A stretch of DNA of 64,000 bases from Muribaculaceae bacterium (GCA_023663365.1 JAMPHP010000007.1:1-64000); one strand, 5' to 3'; counted from the stretch's first letter, positions 54,607 through 64,000 are shown. The notes: generated by a model not told the origin, from the letters alone. Translations and numbers: made by a program.

Positions 54607-54692
54607 TTTTATGTGTGTATTTTGCGAGAGTGTGCCATATTTTGCCAATTTTTGTATCAAAGTGATTGTTCGGCGGGAGTGGCCGACGCTTT

Positions 54693-54724
54693 TTTGGTGG
54701 GTTGGAATAAAATGCGTAAATTTG
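54693..54724 (+). promoter_or_regulatory. Promoter of the lysS-gpsA-rlmN-pdxA-glycosyltransferase run
   Basis: TTTG (54693-54696), 20 bp, then TAAATTTG (54717-54724), 40 bp before the lysS ATG. Nine further genes follow with gaps of 29 bp or less. Confidence 0.82.
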
Positions 54725-54764
54725 CAAGATAAAATATACCGACTTAAAAAATACAGCATACGAT

Positions 54765-56498
54765 ATGAACCCACTCGAACTGAGCGAACAAGAACAGATA
54801 CGCCGCGGCAGCATGGCGCAGCTGCGAAATCTCGGCATAGAGCCTTATCCCGCAGCCGAATATGTGGTCACCGGCCACAGCGATGAAATCAAAGAAAACT
54901 TCAGCGACGACGCCCCGCAGCGCGAGGTGGCCGTGGCCGGCCGAATCATGAGCCGACGCATCATGGGCAAGGCTTCCTTTGTGGAGCTCCAGGACTCGCG
55001 CGGTCGCATCCAGGTATACATCTCCCGCGACGACATCTGCCCCGGCGAGGACAAGGACCTCTACAACGTGGTATTCAAGAAGCTCCTCGACATCGGCGAC
55101 TTCATCGGCGTGAAGGGCTATGTGTTCCGCACCCAGACCGGTGAAATCTCCGTGCACGCGCAGGAGCTCACCGTGCTCAGCAAGAGCCTCCGCCCCCTGC
55201 CTATCGTGAAGGTGAAGGACGGCGTGACCTACGATGCCTTCGACGACCCCGAGCTGCGCTACCGCCGCCGCTACGTCGACCTCATCGTCAACGACGGCGT
55301 GAAGCAGATTTTCCTCAAGCGCACCAAGGTGTACAACTCCATGCGTGAGTACTTCAACGGCGCCGGCTACATCGAAGTGGAGACTCCTATCCTCCAGTCG
55401 ATCCCCGGCGGTGCATCGGCGCGCCCCTTCATCACGCACCACAATGCCCTCGACATACCCCTCTACCTCCGCATCGCCGACGAGCTCTACCTCAAGCGCC
55501 TCATCGTGGGCGGCTTCGAGGGTGTGTACGAGTTCTCGAAGAACTTCCGCAACGAGGGCATGGACCGCACGCACAACCCCGAGTTCACCTGCATGGAAAT
55601 CTATGTGGCCTACAAGGACTACAACTGGATGATGGCCTTCACCGAGCGTATGCTCGAGAAGATCTGCCTCGACGTGAACGGCACCACCGAAGTCAAGGTC
55701 GGCGACAACATCATCAGCTTCAAGGCTCCCTTCCCCCGCGTGACCATGGCGCAGGCCATCAAGGACCACACCGGGGTCGACATCAACGGCATGGACGAGG
55801 ATCAGCTCCGCGCCACAGCCCGCGAGCTCGGCATCGAGGTGGACGAGAGCATGGGCAAGGGCAAGCTCATCGACGAAATTTTCGGCGAGAAGTGCGAGGG
55901 CAAGTACATTCAGCCTACCTTCATCACCGATTACCCCATCGAGATGTCGCCCCTCACCAAGCGCCACCGCAGCAACCCCGAGCTCACCGAGCGCTTCGAG
56001 CTGATGGTCAACGGCAAGGAGCTCGCCAATGCCTACAGCGAGCTCAACGACCCCATCGACCAGTACGAGCGCTTCGTGGAGCAGATGCGCCTGGGCGAGA
56101 AGGGCGACGACGAGGCTATGATCATCGACGCCGACTTCATCCGCGCCCTCGAGTACGGTATGCCCCCCACATCGGGCATGGGTATCGGTATGGACCGCCT
56201 CGTGATGCTCATGACAGGCCAGACCGCCATCCAGGAAGTGCTCCTCTTCCCCCAGATGCGCCCTGAGAAGGTGGAGAAGCGCGACAGCGACGAGGCCTTT
56301 GCCGCCCTTGGCGTGGAAGCCGATTGGATAGCACCCCTCCGCAAGGCCGGCATCCTCACCGTGGCCGCGCTGGCCGAAGCAGTGCCCGGAAAGCTCTTCC
56401 AGGAGCTCTGCGGCATCAACAAAAAGAACAAGCTCGGCCTCAAGAACCCCGGCATCGAAGGTGTGACCGCGTGGATTGAGGCTGCCAAGAATAACTAA
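54765..56498 (+). CDS. lysS: Lysyl-tRNA synthetase (class II)
   Basis: 577 residues. N-terminal OB-fold anticodon domain ([21 protein letters not shown], ~residues 54-75), then class II catalytic core with motif 2 ([16 protein letters not shown]) and motif 3 ([15 protein letters not shown]). A C-terminal extension of ~70 residues ([33 protein letters not shown]), helix-hairpin-helix-like, is common in Bacteroidetes LysS. Cytoplasmic; charges tRNA-Lys. Confidence 0.96.
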   Translation: MNPLELSEQEQIRRGSMAQLRNLGIEPYPAAEYVVTGHSDEIKENFSDDAPQREVAVAGRIMSRRIMGKASFVELQDSRGRIQVYISRDDICPGEDKDLYNVVFKKLLDIGDFIGVKGYVFRTQTGEISVHAQELTVLSKSLRPLPIVKVKDGVTYDAFDDPELRYRRRYVDLIVNDGVKQIFLKRTKVYNSMREYFNGAGYIEVETPILQSIPGGASARPFITHHNALDIPLYLRIADELYLKRLIVGGFEGVYEFSKNFRNEGMDRTHNPEFTCMEIYVAYKDYNWMMAFTERMLEKICLDVNGTTEVKVGDNIISFKAPFPRVTMAQAIKDHTGVDINGMDEDQLRATARELGIEVDESMGKGKLIDEIFGEKCEGKYIQPTFITDYPIEMSPLTKRHRSNPELTERFELMVNGKELANAYSELNDPIDQYERFVEQMRLGEKGDDEAMIIDADFIRALEYGMPPTSGMGIGMDRLVMLMTGQTAIQEVLLFPQMRPEKVEKRDSDEAFAALGVEADWIAPLRKAGILTVAALAEAVPGKLFQELCGINKKNKLGLKNPGIEGVTAWIEAAKNN

Positions 56499-56521
56499 AA
56501 ATACGTAAAATTACAGAGCAC

Positions 56522-57517
56522 ATGCACTTCCCCGGACATATAGCAGTGATGGGTGGCGGCAGCTGGGCCACGGCGCTGGCCAAGCTACTCCTCCAGAACT
56601 GCGACACCATCACCTGGTATATGCGGCGCGACGACCGCATAGAGGATTTCAAGCGCCTGGGGCATAACCCCGCATATCTCACCGACGTGGTATTCGACAT
56701 CGGCCGGATCAACTTCTCTAGCGACATCAACGATGTCTGCACCGTGGCCGACACCCTCCTGCTGGTGATGCCCTCGCCCTACTTCCTGAGCCATGCCGAC
56801 AAAATCAAGGTCGACATCTCGCAGAAGGCGGTGGTATCGGCAGTAAAGGGTATCGTGCCCGACTCCAACGAGCTTATCACCGACTATATGGTGAACCGCT
56901 TCGGAGTCGACGCCGCCCGCACGCTGGTGGTGTCGGGTCCCTGCCATGCCGAGGAAGTGGCTCTCGACCGACCGGCATACCTCACCGTAGGCTGCTCCGA
57001 CCCCGGCCTTGCCGAAGGCTTCGCAGCATGTCTGGCCGGCAAGCACAACCACACCATCACATCGACCGATGTAGATGGAATAGAGTATGCCGCCGTGCTT
57101 AAGAACGTCTACGCCATCGCCGCAGGCATCCTCCACGGCATGAAGATAGGCGACAACATGACCGCGATACTCATCTCCAACGCTATCCGCGAGATGGAGC
57201 GCTTCCTCGATGCCGTGTCGCCGCGCCCGCGCCAGATCTGCGACTCGGTGTACCTCGGTGACCTCCTCGTCACGGCCTACTCACGCTTCTCCCGCAACCA
57301 CAACTTCGGCTCCATGATAGGCCGGGGCTACTCGGTGAAAGCGGCACGCATGGAGATGGAGCAGACCGCCGAGGGATACTACGGAGCCAAGTGCATCACC
57401 GACATCAACAAGCTCTACGGCGTGGAGATGCCTATCCTCAATGCCGTGTATTCCATTCTTTACAAAGGCGTGCCCGCACACCGTGCGATAGCCGCCATAG
57501 CTCGCCAACTTGACTGA
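56522..57517 (+). CDS. gpsA: NAD(P)H-dependent glycerol-3-phosphate dehydrogenase
   Basis: 331 residues. Rossmann loop GGGSWATALAKLLL (~11-24), VVSGPCHAEEVA substrate region (a Bacteroidetes variant of the usual GPSFAxE), and catalytic Lys in EYAAVLKNVYAIAAGI. It reduces dihydroxyacetone phosphate to glycerol 3-phosphate for phospholipid synthesis. It starts 23 bp after lysS and overlaps rlmN by one base. Confidence 0.94.
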   Translation: MHFPGHIAVMGGGSWATALAKLLLQNCDTITWYMRRDDRIEDFKRLGHNPAYLTDVVFDIGRINFSSDINDVCTVADTLLLVMPSPYFLSHADKIKVDISQKAVVSAVKGIVPDSNELITDYMVNRFGVDAARTLVVSGPCHAEEVALDRPAYLTVGCSDPGLAEGFAACLAGKHNHTITSTDVDGIEYAAVLKNVYAIAAGILHGMKIGDNMTAILISNAIREMERFLDAVSPRPRQICDSVYLGDLLVTAYSRFSRNHNFGSMIGRGYSVKAARMEMEQTAEGYYGAKCITDINKLYGVEMPILNAVYSILYKGVPAHRAIAAIARQLD

Positions 57518-58566
57518 TGAAGAAACTACTCGGGCTCACATTGGCACAGCTCGGCGAGGTCGCCGCAGAAGTGGGACTCCGCTCATTTGCCGCGAAGCAG
57601 ATGGCGCAGTGGCTCTATGTGAAGCGTGTGACCGACATCGACCAAATGACCGATCTGCCCAAGCGCGCACGCGCTCTCCTTGCCGAGAAAGGCTACACCG
57701 TGGGCCGCACAGCGCCTCTGGGCGAGGCCCGCAGCTCCGACGGCACCGTGAAGTACCTCTTCGAGGGCAGGGCCGGGCGCAATGTCGAAGCTGTCTATAT
57801 CCCCGATAAGGACCGCGCCACGCTCTGCGTGTCGTCGCAGGCCGGCTGTCGCATGGGCTGCCGCTTCTGTATGACGGGTCAGGGAGGATGGCAGGGCAAC
57901 CTCGACGCAGGCGACATCATCAACCAGATACTGTCGATCAAAGAAAGCGCATCGCTCACCAACATAGTGTTCATGGGCATGGGCGAGCCTGCCGACAACC
58001 TCGATGCCGTGCTCCCGGCCATCGAAATCCTCACCGCCCCCTGGGGTATGGCGTGGAGCCCGCGGCGCATCACCGTGTCGACCATAGGCAAGCTCGACGG
58101 CCTCCGCCGCTTCCTCGACGACACTCAGGTGCATATAGCCATAAGCATACACTCGCCATTCGCCCTCGAGCGCGAGCGGCTGATGCCGGTGGAGAAGGCC
58201 TTCCCCATGCGCGACATCCTGCCGGTGCTGCGCGACCACGACTTCGCACACCAGCGCCGCCTCTCGATGGAGTATACCATGTTTGCCGGCCTAAACGACA
58301 GCGACCGCCACGCCGATGCCTTGGCCCGTCTGCTTAAAGGTACGCACGCGCGCGTAAATCTCATCCGCTTCCACCGCACACCGGGCTTCGAGGGCGCCCC
58401 GGCCGACCGTGCCACCATGGAGCGCTTCCGCGACCGCCTCAACGACTCCGGCATCACTGCCACCATAAGGGCCTCGCGTGGCGAGGACATCATGGCCGCC
58501 TGCGGTATGCTCGCCGGTAAGGCTGCTTCACAATCTAATGACAATCAACACGATGAAACACGATAA
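57517..58566 (+). CDS. rlmN: Dual-specificity 23S rRNA/tRNA adenosine-C2 methyltransferase
   Basis: 349 residues. Radical SAM cluster Cys111-Cys115-Cys118 (GCRMGCRFCMTGQ), GMGEPADN motif, and the C-terminal GLNDSDRHADALARLL and NLIRFHRTPG regions. RlmN methylates A2503 in 23S rRNA and A37 in some tRNAs. The catalytic partner Cys is expected near the C-terminus and appears in MAACGMLAGK. Start ATG overlaps the gpsA stop (TGATG). Confidence 0.95.
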   Translation: MKKLLGLTLAQLGEVAAEVGLRSFAAKQMAQWLYVKRVTDIDQMTDLPKRARALLAEKGYTVGRTAPLGEARSSDGTVKYLFEGRAGRNVEAVYIPDKDRATLCVSSQAGCRMGCRFCMTGQGGWQGNLDAGDIINQILSIKESASLTNIVFMGMGEPADNLDAVLPAIEILTAPWGMAWSPRRITVSTIGKLDGLRRFLDDTQVHIAISIHSPFALERERLMPVEKAFPMRDILPVLRDHDFAHQRRLSMEYTMFAGLNDSDRHADALARLLKGTHARVNLIRFHRTPGFEGAPADRATMERFRDRLNDSGITATIRASRGEDIMAACGMLAGKAASQSNDNQHDETR

Positions 58567-59617
58567 GATACGAGTGGGTATTACCCACGGCGACACTAAC
58601 GGCATAGGCTATGAAGTAATCCTCAAGATGCTTGAGGACACACGCCTTGCCGACCTGTGCACCATCACACTCTACGGCTCGGCCAAGGCCGCCGCTTTCT
58701 ACCGCAAGGCCATGGAGCTGCCCGCAGTGCAGCTCAACCGTGTGGACTCCGCCGCCGACGCCCGCGACGGTGCCTTCAATGTGGTCAACGTGGTGGGCGA
58801 AGACCTCAAGATAGAGCCCGGAGTAGCCACCGAAGCAGCAGGTGCCGCAGCGCTCGCTGCTCTTGAAGCTGCCGTTGCCGACCTCAAGGGCGGTGCCATC
58901 GACGTGCTCGTCACCGCGCCCATCAACAAGCACAGCATCCAGAGCGAGAGCTTCCGGTTCCCCGGCCACACCGAGTATCTCGAGGCATCATTTACCACAG
59001 CCGAAGAGCCTGCCAAAGCGCTGATGGTGCTCTGCGCCGGTAAGCTGCGTGTGGCTCTTGTCACCACCCACCTGCCCCTGGCCGATGTGCCCGCGGCAAT
59101 CACCAAGGAAGCTATCGTGGAGAAGCTCGAGCTCTTCGACCGCTCGCTTCGCCGCGACTTCGGCGTGCAGTCGCCCCGCATAGGTGTGCTCTCGCTCAAC
59201 CCTCACGCCGGTGAGGCCGGTCTGCTGGGCAAGGAAGAGCAGGAAGTGATAGCTCCGGCACTTGCCGAAGCCCGCGAGAAGCGCATCCTCGCCTTCGGCC
59301 CCTATGCCGCCGACGGCTTCTTCGGAAGCGGTAGCTACGATGCCTTCGACGGCATCCTTGCCATGTACCACGACCAGGGCCTGACGCCCTTCAAGACCAT
59401 AGCCATGGAGAGCGGTGTCAACTTCACCGCCGGCCTGCCATACGTGCGCACCTCGCCCGACCACGGCACCGGCTACGACATCGCCGCCAAAGGCCAGGCT
59501 TCGCCCGACTCGCTCCGCAGCGCCGTATATGCCGCCATCGACATCTTCCGCAACCGCGAGGTGCACGACGAGGCTTATCGCCGCCCGCTCAAGCGGCAGC
59601 ATCCCGACTCAAAATAA
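58553..59617 (+). CDS. pdxA: 4-hydroxythreonine-4-phosphate dehydrogenase
   Basis: 354 residues from ATG 58553 (MKHDKIRVGITHGDTNGIGYEVILK); an in-frame ATG 15 bases earlier is possible. Family motifs: TAPINKHSIQ, FPGHTEYLEASF, LNPHAGEAGLLG and YHDQGLTPFK, the last containing a metal-ligand His. It catalyses the oxidation step of DXP-dependent pyridoxal phosphate synthesis. It overlaps the rlmN 3' end by 14 bases. Confidence 0.94.
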   Translation: MKHDKIRVGITHGDTNGIGYEVILKMLEDTRLADLCTITLYGSAKAAAFYRKAMELPAVQLNRVDSAADARDGAFNVVNVVGEDLKIEPGVATEAAGAAALAALEAAVADLKGGAIDVLVTAPINKHSIQSESFRFPGHTEYLEASFTTAEEPAKALMVLCAGKLRVALVTTHLPLADVPAAITKEAIVEKLELFDRSLRRDFGVQSPRIGVLSLNPHAGEAGLLGKEEQEVIAPALAEAREKRILAFGPYAADGFFGSGSYDAFDGILAMYHDQGLTPFKTIAMESGVNFTAGLPYVRTSPDHGTGYDIAAKGQASPDSLRSAVYAAIDIFRNREVHDEAYRRPLKRQHPDSK

Positions 59618-59641
59618 GCAACCGACCAAAATCCACACGCC

Positions 59642-60352
59642 ATGCACTACGCCATAATCGCCGCAGGAGAAGGCTCCCGCCTCGTGCAGGAGGGGGTAGC
59701 CGTGCCTAAGCCGCTTGTCGACCTCGACGGGCGCCCTATGATACGCCGCCTTATCGACATTTTCGCTTCATATAAGCCCGAGTCGCTGAGCATCATCGTG
59801 AACGAGCAGATGACTGCCGTGCGCGAGTATCTCGAGGCTATTGCGCCCGAGTTGCCCTTCCCGCTGCACCTCACCGTGAAGTCGACCCCGAGCTCCATGC
59901 ACAGCTTCTATGAAGTGTCGAAGGTGTTCACAGCCGGTAAGTTTATCCTCACCACGGTCGATACCATCTTCCGGCAGCCCGATTTTCTGCGCTATGCCGA
60001 GGCTTTCGATGCCGACGATGCTGCCGACGGCTGCTTCGGCGTGACCGACTTTATCGACGATGAGAAGCCGCTTTACGTCGATGTCGACTCATCGACGGGC
60101 TTCATCACCGCTTTCCGCGATGCCCCCGACGGCCACGACCGCTACATCTCGGGCGGTATCTACGGCCTCACGGCCCCCGCCCTCGGCGTGCTCGCCGACT
60201 GCATGGAGCGCGGCGTGAGCCGTATGCGCAACTACCAGCGCGCCCTCATCGAGGCCGGGTTGAAGCTGCGGGCCTTCCCCTTCCCCAAGATTGTGGATGT
60301 GGACCATGCCGGCGACATAGCCACCGCCCGCGAGTTTATTTCCGGAAATTAA
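59642..60352 (+). CDS. Sugar-phosphate nucleotidyltransferase-like protein
   Basis: 236 residues. N-terminal nucleotide-binding signature IIAAGEGSRLVQEGVAVPKPLVDLDGRPMI and a TTVDTIF metal-site region place it in the NTP-transferase (GT-A-like) family; the sugar is not evident. It probably activates a sugar for the neighbouring glycosyltransferases. It is shorter than RmlA-type enzymes and lacks their C-terminal beta-helix. Confidence 0.82.
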   Translation: MHYAIIAAGEGSRLVQEGVAVPKPLVDLDGRPMIRRLIDIFASYKPESLSIIVNEQMTAVREYLEAIAPELPFPLHLTVKSTPSSMHSFYEVSKVFTAGKFILTTVDTIFRQPDFLRYAEAFDADDAADGCFGVTDFIDDEKPLYVDVDSSTGFITAFRDAPDGHDRYISGGIYGLTAPALGVLADCMERGVSRMRNYQRALIEAGLKLRAFPFPKIVDVDHAGDIATAREFISGN

Positions 60353-60381
60353 GAGCGTTTTTAATAGAATAGCATCAGCGT

Positions 60382-61152
60382 ATGTCGACCTTCGTCTCAG
60401 CCACTATCATCACCCACAACGAGGCACGGAACATCGAGCGCTGCCTCAACTCCCTTATCGGTGTCGCCGACGAGATTATCGTGGTGGACTCCCTCTCGAC
60501 CGACGCCACCGTGGATATATGCCGCCGCTACGGCTGCCAGGTCACCTCGCGCGCTTTCGCGGGCTACGGCTCGCAGAGGCAGTATGCCACCGGCCTTGCG
60601 AACGGTCGCTACGTGCTCTCCATCGATGCCGACGAGGTACTGTCGCCCAAGTTGAGAGCCAATATCATCAAGCTCAAGAATCAGGGCTTCACCCACCGCA
60701 TGTACCGCTTCCGGGTGGTGAACTTCATCTGCGGTCAGCCTATGCGCCGCAGCGGTATGCAGCCCGATTTGCAGATACGCCTTTTCGACCGCCGCTATGC
60801 GGCCTGGGACCTGCTCGACGTGGGCGAGCGCCTCACCTATCCCGAAGGCGTTCAGCCGTGCACCGTCGAGGGCGATATATGTCACTTCCGCTGCTCCGAC
60901 TTCGACGAGCTCGACTTCAAGGAGCTGCGCAATGCCGAGATGCGTGGCCGTGTGCTTGCCGCCGCGGGCATCGACGCTCCCATGCCTATGTCGTGGCTAC
61001 GTGCCGCCTCGGCTTATGTGAAGTGCCAGCTCCGTGAGGGGGCCATTCTCGATGGCGAGGCCGGTATGCGCATTGCCCGTGCTCGCTATATGGCCACTCT
61101 GGCAGCATATAGGGCAGCCCGCAGGATACGCCGGAAAGGAGGTGACAGATGA
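60382..61152 (+). CDS. WaaE/KdtX-like family 2 glycosyltransferase
   Basis: 256 residues. GT-A fold with SATIITHNEARNIERCLNSL, DEIIVVDSLSTDAT and the DxD-like SIDADEVLSPKL; matches the LPS core glucosyltransferase type that acts on the inner core. It probably acts at the cytoplasmic face. It overlaps the next gene by four bases. Confidence 0.88.
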   Translation: MSTFVSATIITHNEARNIERCLNSLIGVADEIIVVDSLSTDATVDICRRYGCQVTSRAFAGYGSQRQYATGLANGRYVLSIDADEVLSPKLRANIIKLKNQGFTHRMYRFRVVNFICGQPMRRSGMQPDLQIRLFDRRYAAWDLLDVGERLTYPEGVQPCTVEGDICHFRCSDFDELDFKELRNAEMRGRVLAAAGIDAPMPMSWLRAASAYVKCQLREGAILDGEAGMRIARARYMATLAAYRAARRIRRKGGDR

Positions 61153-62234
61153 GTCTCAATGTGGTGCAGCTGGTGTCGAACCCCGTGTGGGGTGGAGGAG
61201 AGCAGTATGTGCTCGACCTTTGCAAGGCGCTCCGCGACGCAGGCCACAGCGTGGCCGTGGTCACCCGCGGCAAGCAGGCTGTCGACAGCCGCTTCCGTGC
61301 CGAAGGCTTCACTCCGGGCAAGCTGCCTCTGCGCGGCCGCCTCGACATATTCAGCCCCATAGTCCTTGCACGTGTGCTCAACCGCATGGAGGCTCCCGTA
61401 GTGCTGCATGTGCACAACTTCAAGGATGCCGATACTGCCGTGCGGGCACGCCGCCTGATGCAGAACCCCGGAAAGGTGCGCGTGGTGCTCACCCGCCATC
61501 TCGTCAAGGCCGCAGGCACAAGCCGCTATCACAAAGAGCTGTATGCAGCCATCGATGCCATGATATTCGTGTCGGAGACGGCGCGCCGCGAGTTCCTCTC
61601 GTCGCGCCCGGCGGTCGATGCCTCTCGCCTTCACGTGGTGCCAAATTCGGTGAGTGTGCGCCGTGCAGAGCCTCTGCAGGTGCCCGCCGGCGAGCGCCGC
61701 ATAGTCTACGTAGGCCGCATAGCTGCCGAGAAGGGCATCGACGTGCTCATCAAGGCTTTTGCAAAGCTGAGCGATATAGCCGGACTCAGACTCGTGATTG
61801 CAGGCACCGGGCGCGGACGCGATGTGATGCCGCTGATGGAGCTGGCCCGGCGCCTCGGTGTCGACAGCCGCCTCGACTGGGCCGGTCAGGTCGCTGATGT
61901 GGCACCGCTGATGGCATCGGCCGAGATAGGCGTGCTCCCGAGTGTTGGCAAAGAGGCTTTTGGCCTTGTCGTGGCCGAGTTTATGGCGCAGGGCGTGCCT
62001 GTGGTTGCCACCGGGCATGGAGCCTGTGCCGAGATTATCACCGATGGTGTCGACGGCTTGCTCGTGCCTCCTTCCGATGTCGATGCACTGGCCGACGCTA
62101 TCCGCCGCCTTGCCTCCGACAGCGAGCTACGCGACCGCCTCGGCCGTGCCGGAGCTCTGACAGTGGCCACGCGGTTTGCCTACGACTGTTTCTATCGCTC
62201 TATCGAGAGTATATACAATAGCACAAGCCTATGA
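61149..62234 (+). CDS. Family 4 glycosyltransferase
   Basis: 361 residues. GT-B fold: VQLVSNPVWGGGEQYVLDLCKAL at the N-terminus, VYVGRIAAEKGIDVLIKAF, and the EX7E motif in GKEAFGLVVAEFMAQGVPVVAT. Retaining transferase for LPS core or another surface glycan. Coupled by ATGA overlaps on both sides. Confidence 0.9.
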   Translation: MSLNVVQLVSNPVWGGGEQYVLDLCKALRDAGHSVAVVTRGKQAVDSRFRAEGFTPGKLPLRGRLDIFSPIVLARVLNRMEAPVVLHVHNFKDADTAVRARRLMQNPGKVRVVLTRHLVKAAGTSRYHKELYAAIDAMIFVSETARREFLSSRPAVDASRLHVVPNSVSVRRAEPLQVPAGERRIVYVGRIAAEKGIDVLIKAFAKLSDIAGLRLVIAGTGRGRDVMPLMELARRLGVDSRLDWAGQVADVAPLMASAEIGVLPSVGKEAFGLVVAEFMAQGVPVVATGHGACAEIITDGVDGLLVPPSDVDALADAIRRLASDSELRDRLGRAGALTVATRFAYDCFYRSIESIYNSTSL

Positions 62235-62986
62235 AAGCCACCATACTACCATCGAAACATCCCGATCTGAAAATCGCCATGCTGCTCGAGCGACTCGCAT
62301 CGAAAGGTATGCCCGACGATTGCCGCGAGATTTTCCGCGGGCGCAATGTGGTGGCTGTCACCGCCGATGGCAAGCTCTGCATCAAGCAGTATCGCGAGCC
62401 GGGTCTGATAAAAGGTGCGATATACAGGCATCTGCGCGCACCCAAGGCGAGGCGTGCCTATGAGAATGCCCTGCGCCTGCGCGAGCTCGGAGTGAGCACC
62501 CCTGAGCCCGTAGGGGCGGTGCTCATCAGTGACCTTGCCTGCCTGGGTCGCTCCTACTATGTTTGCCGCTACGTGAGCGGTGCGAGCGAGCTCCGCGGAG
62601 TGGAGCGCCGGGCCGACTTTCCCGCCATTGCCCGTGCGCTGGCGCAGTTTATGCTTGACATGCATCGGAAGGGTGTGTATATGAAGGATTTCACCATGGG
62701 GAATATACTCTTCAGGCAGGTACGTGGTGCCTACTCATTCACTCTGGTGGATATCAACCGCATGGACTTTGGCGTGACCGACCGCGAGCTCCTGCTCACC
62801 AACTTCAAAGCGCTGCTCGACACCCCCGAGGGCGTGCACCGCGTGGCCTGCGAATATGCCGCGCTTGCCGGCGAGCCCGACCCCGAGGCTTTCGTGGCAC
62901 GTATGGATGCAATCTATGCTGCACATCAGGTGAAAGTGGAGCGGCACAAGCGACATAAGAAAATCCTTAAAAAACTGAAGCCATGA
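62231..62986 (+). CDS. InaA/LPS-kinase-like protein
   Basis: 251 residues, a protein-kinase-like fold: VTADGKLCIKQY (Lys near residue 53), and YMKDFTMGNILF in place of HxDxxxxN, with VDINRMDFG as the metal-binding DFG-like segment. Members phosphorylate heptose or Kdo of the LPS core; the substrate here is inferred from the neighbours. Basic C-terminal tail. Overlaps both neighbours by four bases. Confidence 0.82.
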   Translation: MKATILPSKHPDLKIAMLLERLASKGMPDDCREIFRGRNVVAVTADGKLCIKQYREPGLIKGAIYRHLRAPKARRAYENALRLRELGVSTPEPVGAVLISDLACLGRSYYVCRYVSGASELRGVERRADFPAIARALAQFMLDMHRKGVYMKDFTMGNILFRQVRGAYSFTLVDINRMDFGVTDRELLLTNFKALLDTPEGVHRVACEYAALAGEPDPEAFVARMDAIYAAHQVKVERHKRHKKILKKLKP

Positions 62987-63798
62987 AACATAAAGTGCCC
63001 GTCACGGCAATCGTGCACACATACAATTCGGCCCAATACCTTGATGAAGTACTGACGGCTCTTGCCGACTTCGACGAAATCCTTGTGCTCGACATGGAGA
63101 GCACCGACGACACCGTTGCCATCGCACAGCGCCATGGAGCGCGTGTGATAGTGAAGGAGAGGGGAGAGCACCGCATAGCCGAGGCCTACCGCGACTTCGC
63201 CATCCATGCAGCCACTCACGAGTGGGTATTTGTGGTCGACTCCGACGAGATCGTGCCGCCGGCACTGGCACAGTATGTTTTCGACGAACTCGATCGCGAC
63301 AGTTCGCCACGTGGGGTGATGGTGCCGCGAAAGAACTATTTCATGGGGCACTGGATGCGCTCCACCTACCCCGACTTCACCATCCGCCTCTTCCCCAAGG
63401 AGGGCGCGCATTGGCCCTATGCAATCCACTCGATGCCTACTCATGCCGGCCCCACGGTGTATATCCCGCAGAACCGCTCCGATCTGGCTCTCATCCACCT
63501 CGCCGGGCAGGATATGCACTCTATGCTTGCCAAGACCAACGACTACACCAGCATAGAGAGCCGCAGACGCCGCGACCGCTACTCCCCCTGGAAATTCATC
63601 TACGACCCGCCCTTCCGTTTTTTCAAGTCCTATGTGCTTAAGGGCGGCTTCCGCGACGGTTTGCCCGGCTTCGTGCAGGCTGTCAACGATGCCATATATC
63701 GCTTTACCACGCTTGCCAAAATTCAAAACGACGAAAATGCCGAGCGCCACGACACCGATTTGGCCCGCGACCGCCGATGCGGTAAAAAACAGCAGTAA
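62983..63798 (+). CDS. WaaE-like family 2 glycosyltransferase (second)
   Basis: 271 residues. VTAIVHTYNSAQYLDEVLTAL, DEILVLDMESTDDTVAIA, and VVDSDEIVPPALAQYVFDEL mark a GT2 of the WaaE type, related to the enzyme at 60.4 kb. RKNYFMGHWMRSTYPDFTIRLFPKEG resembles the acceptor region. Basic, hydrophobic C-terminal segment suggests membrane association. Confidence 0.87.
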   Translation: MKHKVPVTAIVHTYNSAQYLDEVLTALADFDEILVLDMESTDDTVAIAQRHGARVIVKERGEHRIAEAYRDFAIHAATHEWVFVVDSDEIVPPALAQYVFDELDRDSSPRGVMVPRKNYFMGHWMRSTYPDFTIRLFPKEGAHWPYAIHSMPTHAGPTVYIPQNRSDLALIHLAGQDMHSMLAKTNDYTSIESRRRRDRYSPWKFIYDPPFRFFKSYVLKGGFRDGLPGFVQAVNDAIYRFTTLAKIQNDENAERHDTDLARDRRCGKKQQ

Positions 63799-63804
63799 CC
63801 CGCT

Positions 63805-64000
63805 ATGAAAAAACTACTCAAGAGCACTGCCTTCATCCTCGTGCTTGCCATCATCGCCGGCAGCCTTGTCGGCTTCGGGCTGCGCCTTCTGCCCGCCGAT
63901 GCCGTGGTGGTGGGGCGCGAAGTGCTGATGTCGCTTAAGAAAGCCACCGGGCAGATTATCTTCTTCATGGTGCCGCTGCTTATCTTCGGTTGCGTCACAC
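63805..64000 (+). CDS. Dicarboxylate/amino acid:cation symporter (3' partial)
   Basis: 65 residues are visible before the window ends. The first helix (LLKSTAFILVLAIIAGSLVGFGLRLLP) and the next (GQIIFFMVPLLIFGCVT) match the N-terminus of the SDF (GltP/DctA) family of Na+- or H+-coupled glutamate/dicarboxylate carriers. It begins 6 bp after the glycosyltransferase stop. Confidence 0.8.
   Translation, partial: MKKLLKSTAFILVLAIIAGSLVGFGLRLLPADAVVVGREVLMSLKKATGQIIFFMVPLLIFGCVT

Noticed and set aside
1-64000. CRISPR array, prophage or integrative element
   Set aside because: No regularly spaced repeats, no cas, integrase, capsid or conjugation genes were seen; the only mobile element is the IS66 copy.
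1-64000. tRNA or rRNA genes
   Set aside because: No cloverleaf with a GGTTCGA-type T-loop or rRNA-like stretch was recognised by reading; a dedicated scan could still find one.

Overview
The window reads as chromosome of a GC-rich member of the Bacteroidales, most likely Muribaculaceae-like. The support is: tandem fimbrillin-type lipoproteins with Bacteroidales lipoprotein export signals; type IX-like C-terminal sorting tails; Bacteroidales families such as DUF4923, DUF4924, DUF5106 and DUF151-UVR; and repeated Bacteroidetes-type promoters (TTTG, a 19-20 bp gap, then TAnnTTTG) at exact spacing in front of several genes. The genus is inference.

Layout. 1-6.2 kb: three tandem surface lipoproteins (the first cut by the window edge) that share a nearly identical N-terminal fimbrillin-like module joined to different C-terminal beta-helix or GLUG-repeat modules. 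6.4-10.8 kb, minus strand: class 3 fructose bisphosphatase, a small outer-membrane barrel, PrmA and a DUF4923 protein. 10.8-12.8 kb, minus: a membrane nucleotide-sugar dehydratase. 13.0-18.5 kb, plus: a compact run of a PASTA protein, an RluD-type pseudouridine synthase, AroE, a YeiH-type transporter and ComEC. 18.5-23.6 kb, minus: DnaG, a Tat-lipoprotein aldo/keto reductase with ferredoxin tail, and a NapH-NapG-like fused polyferredoxin. 23.7-28.7 kb, plus: a porin, a glutaminase-family protein lacking the catalytic serine, malic enzyme, and the rpsF-rpsR-rplI operon.

28.9-38.5 kb: a 1152-residue secreted multidomain protein, a HicAB toxin-antitoxin pair with a palindromic operator, an intact IS66 element with a perfect 8-bp target duplication, and an M16 peptidase. 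38.6-46.6 kb, minus: DUF4924, then a probable seven-gene run of DUF5106, MnmA, DUF151-UVR, nucleoside permease, RsmE, KdsA and a TPR protein. 46.6-54.6 kb: an orphan ORF extended through a palindromic repeat, and two secreted proteins (leucine-rich repeat; 1528-residue FN3/choice-of-anchor-J type), each followed by a copy of a ~440-bp multi-hairpin direct repeat. 54.7-64 kb, plus: a long run of LysS, GpsA, RlmN, PdxA, then an LPS-core-like set (nucleotidyltransferase, two GT2, one GT4, an InaA-like kinase) and the start of a dicarboxylate symporter.

The best candidates for undescribed biology are the shared-stalk/variable-tip lipoprotein array (488 identical bases between two copies, all three copies diverging at the same codon) and the structured repeat found just downstream of two secreted-protein genes. 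No prophage, CRISPR array, tRNA or rRNA was recognised. All calls come from reading the sequence; no database search or structure prediction was run.
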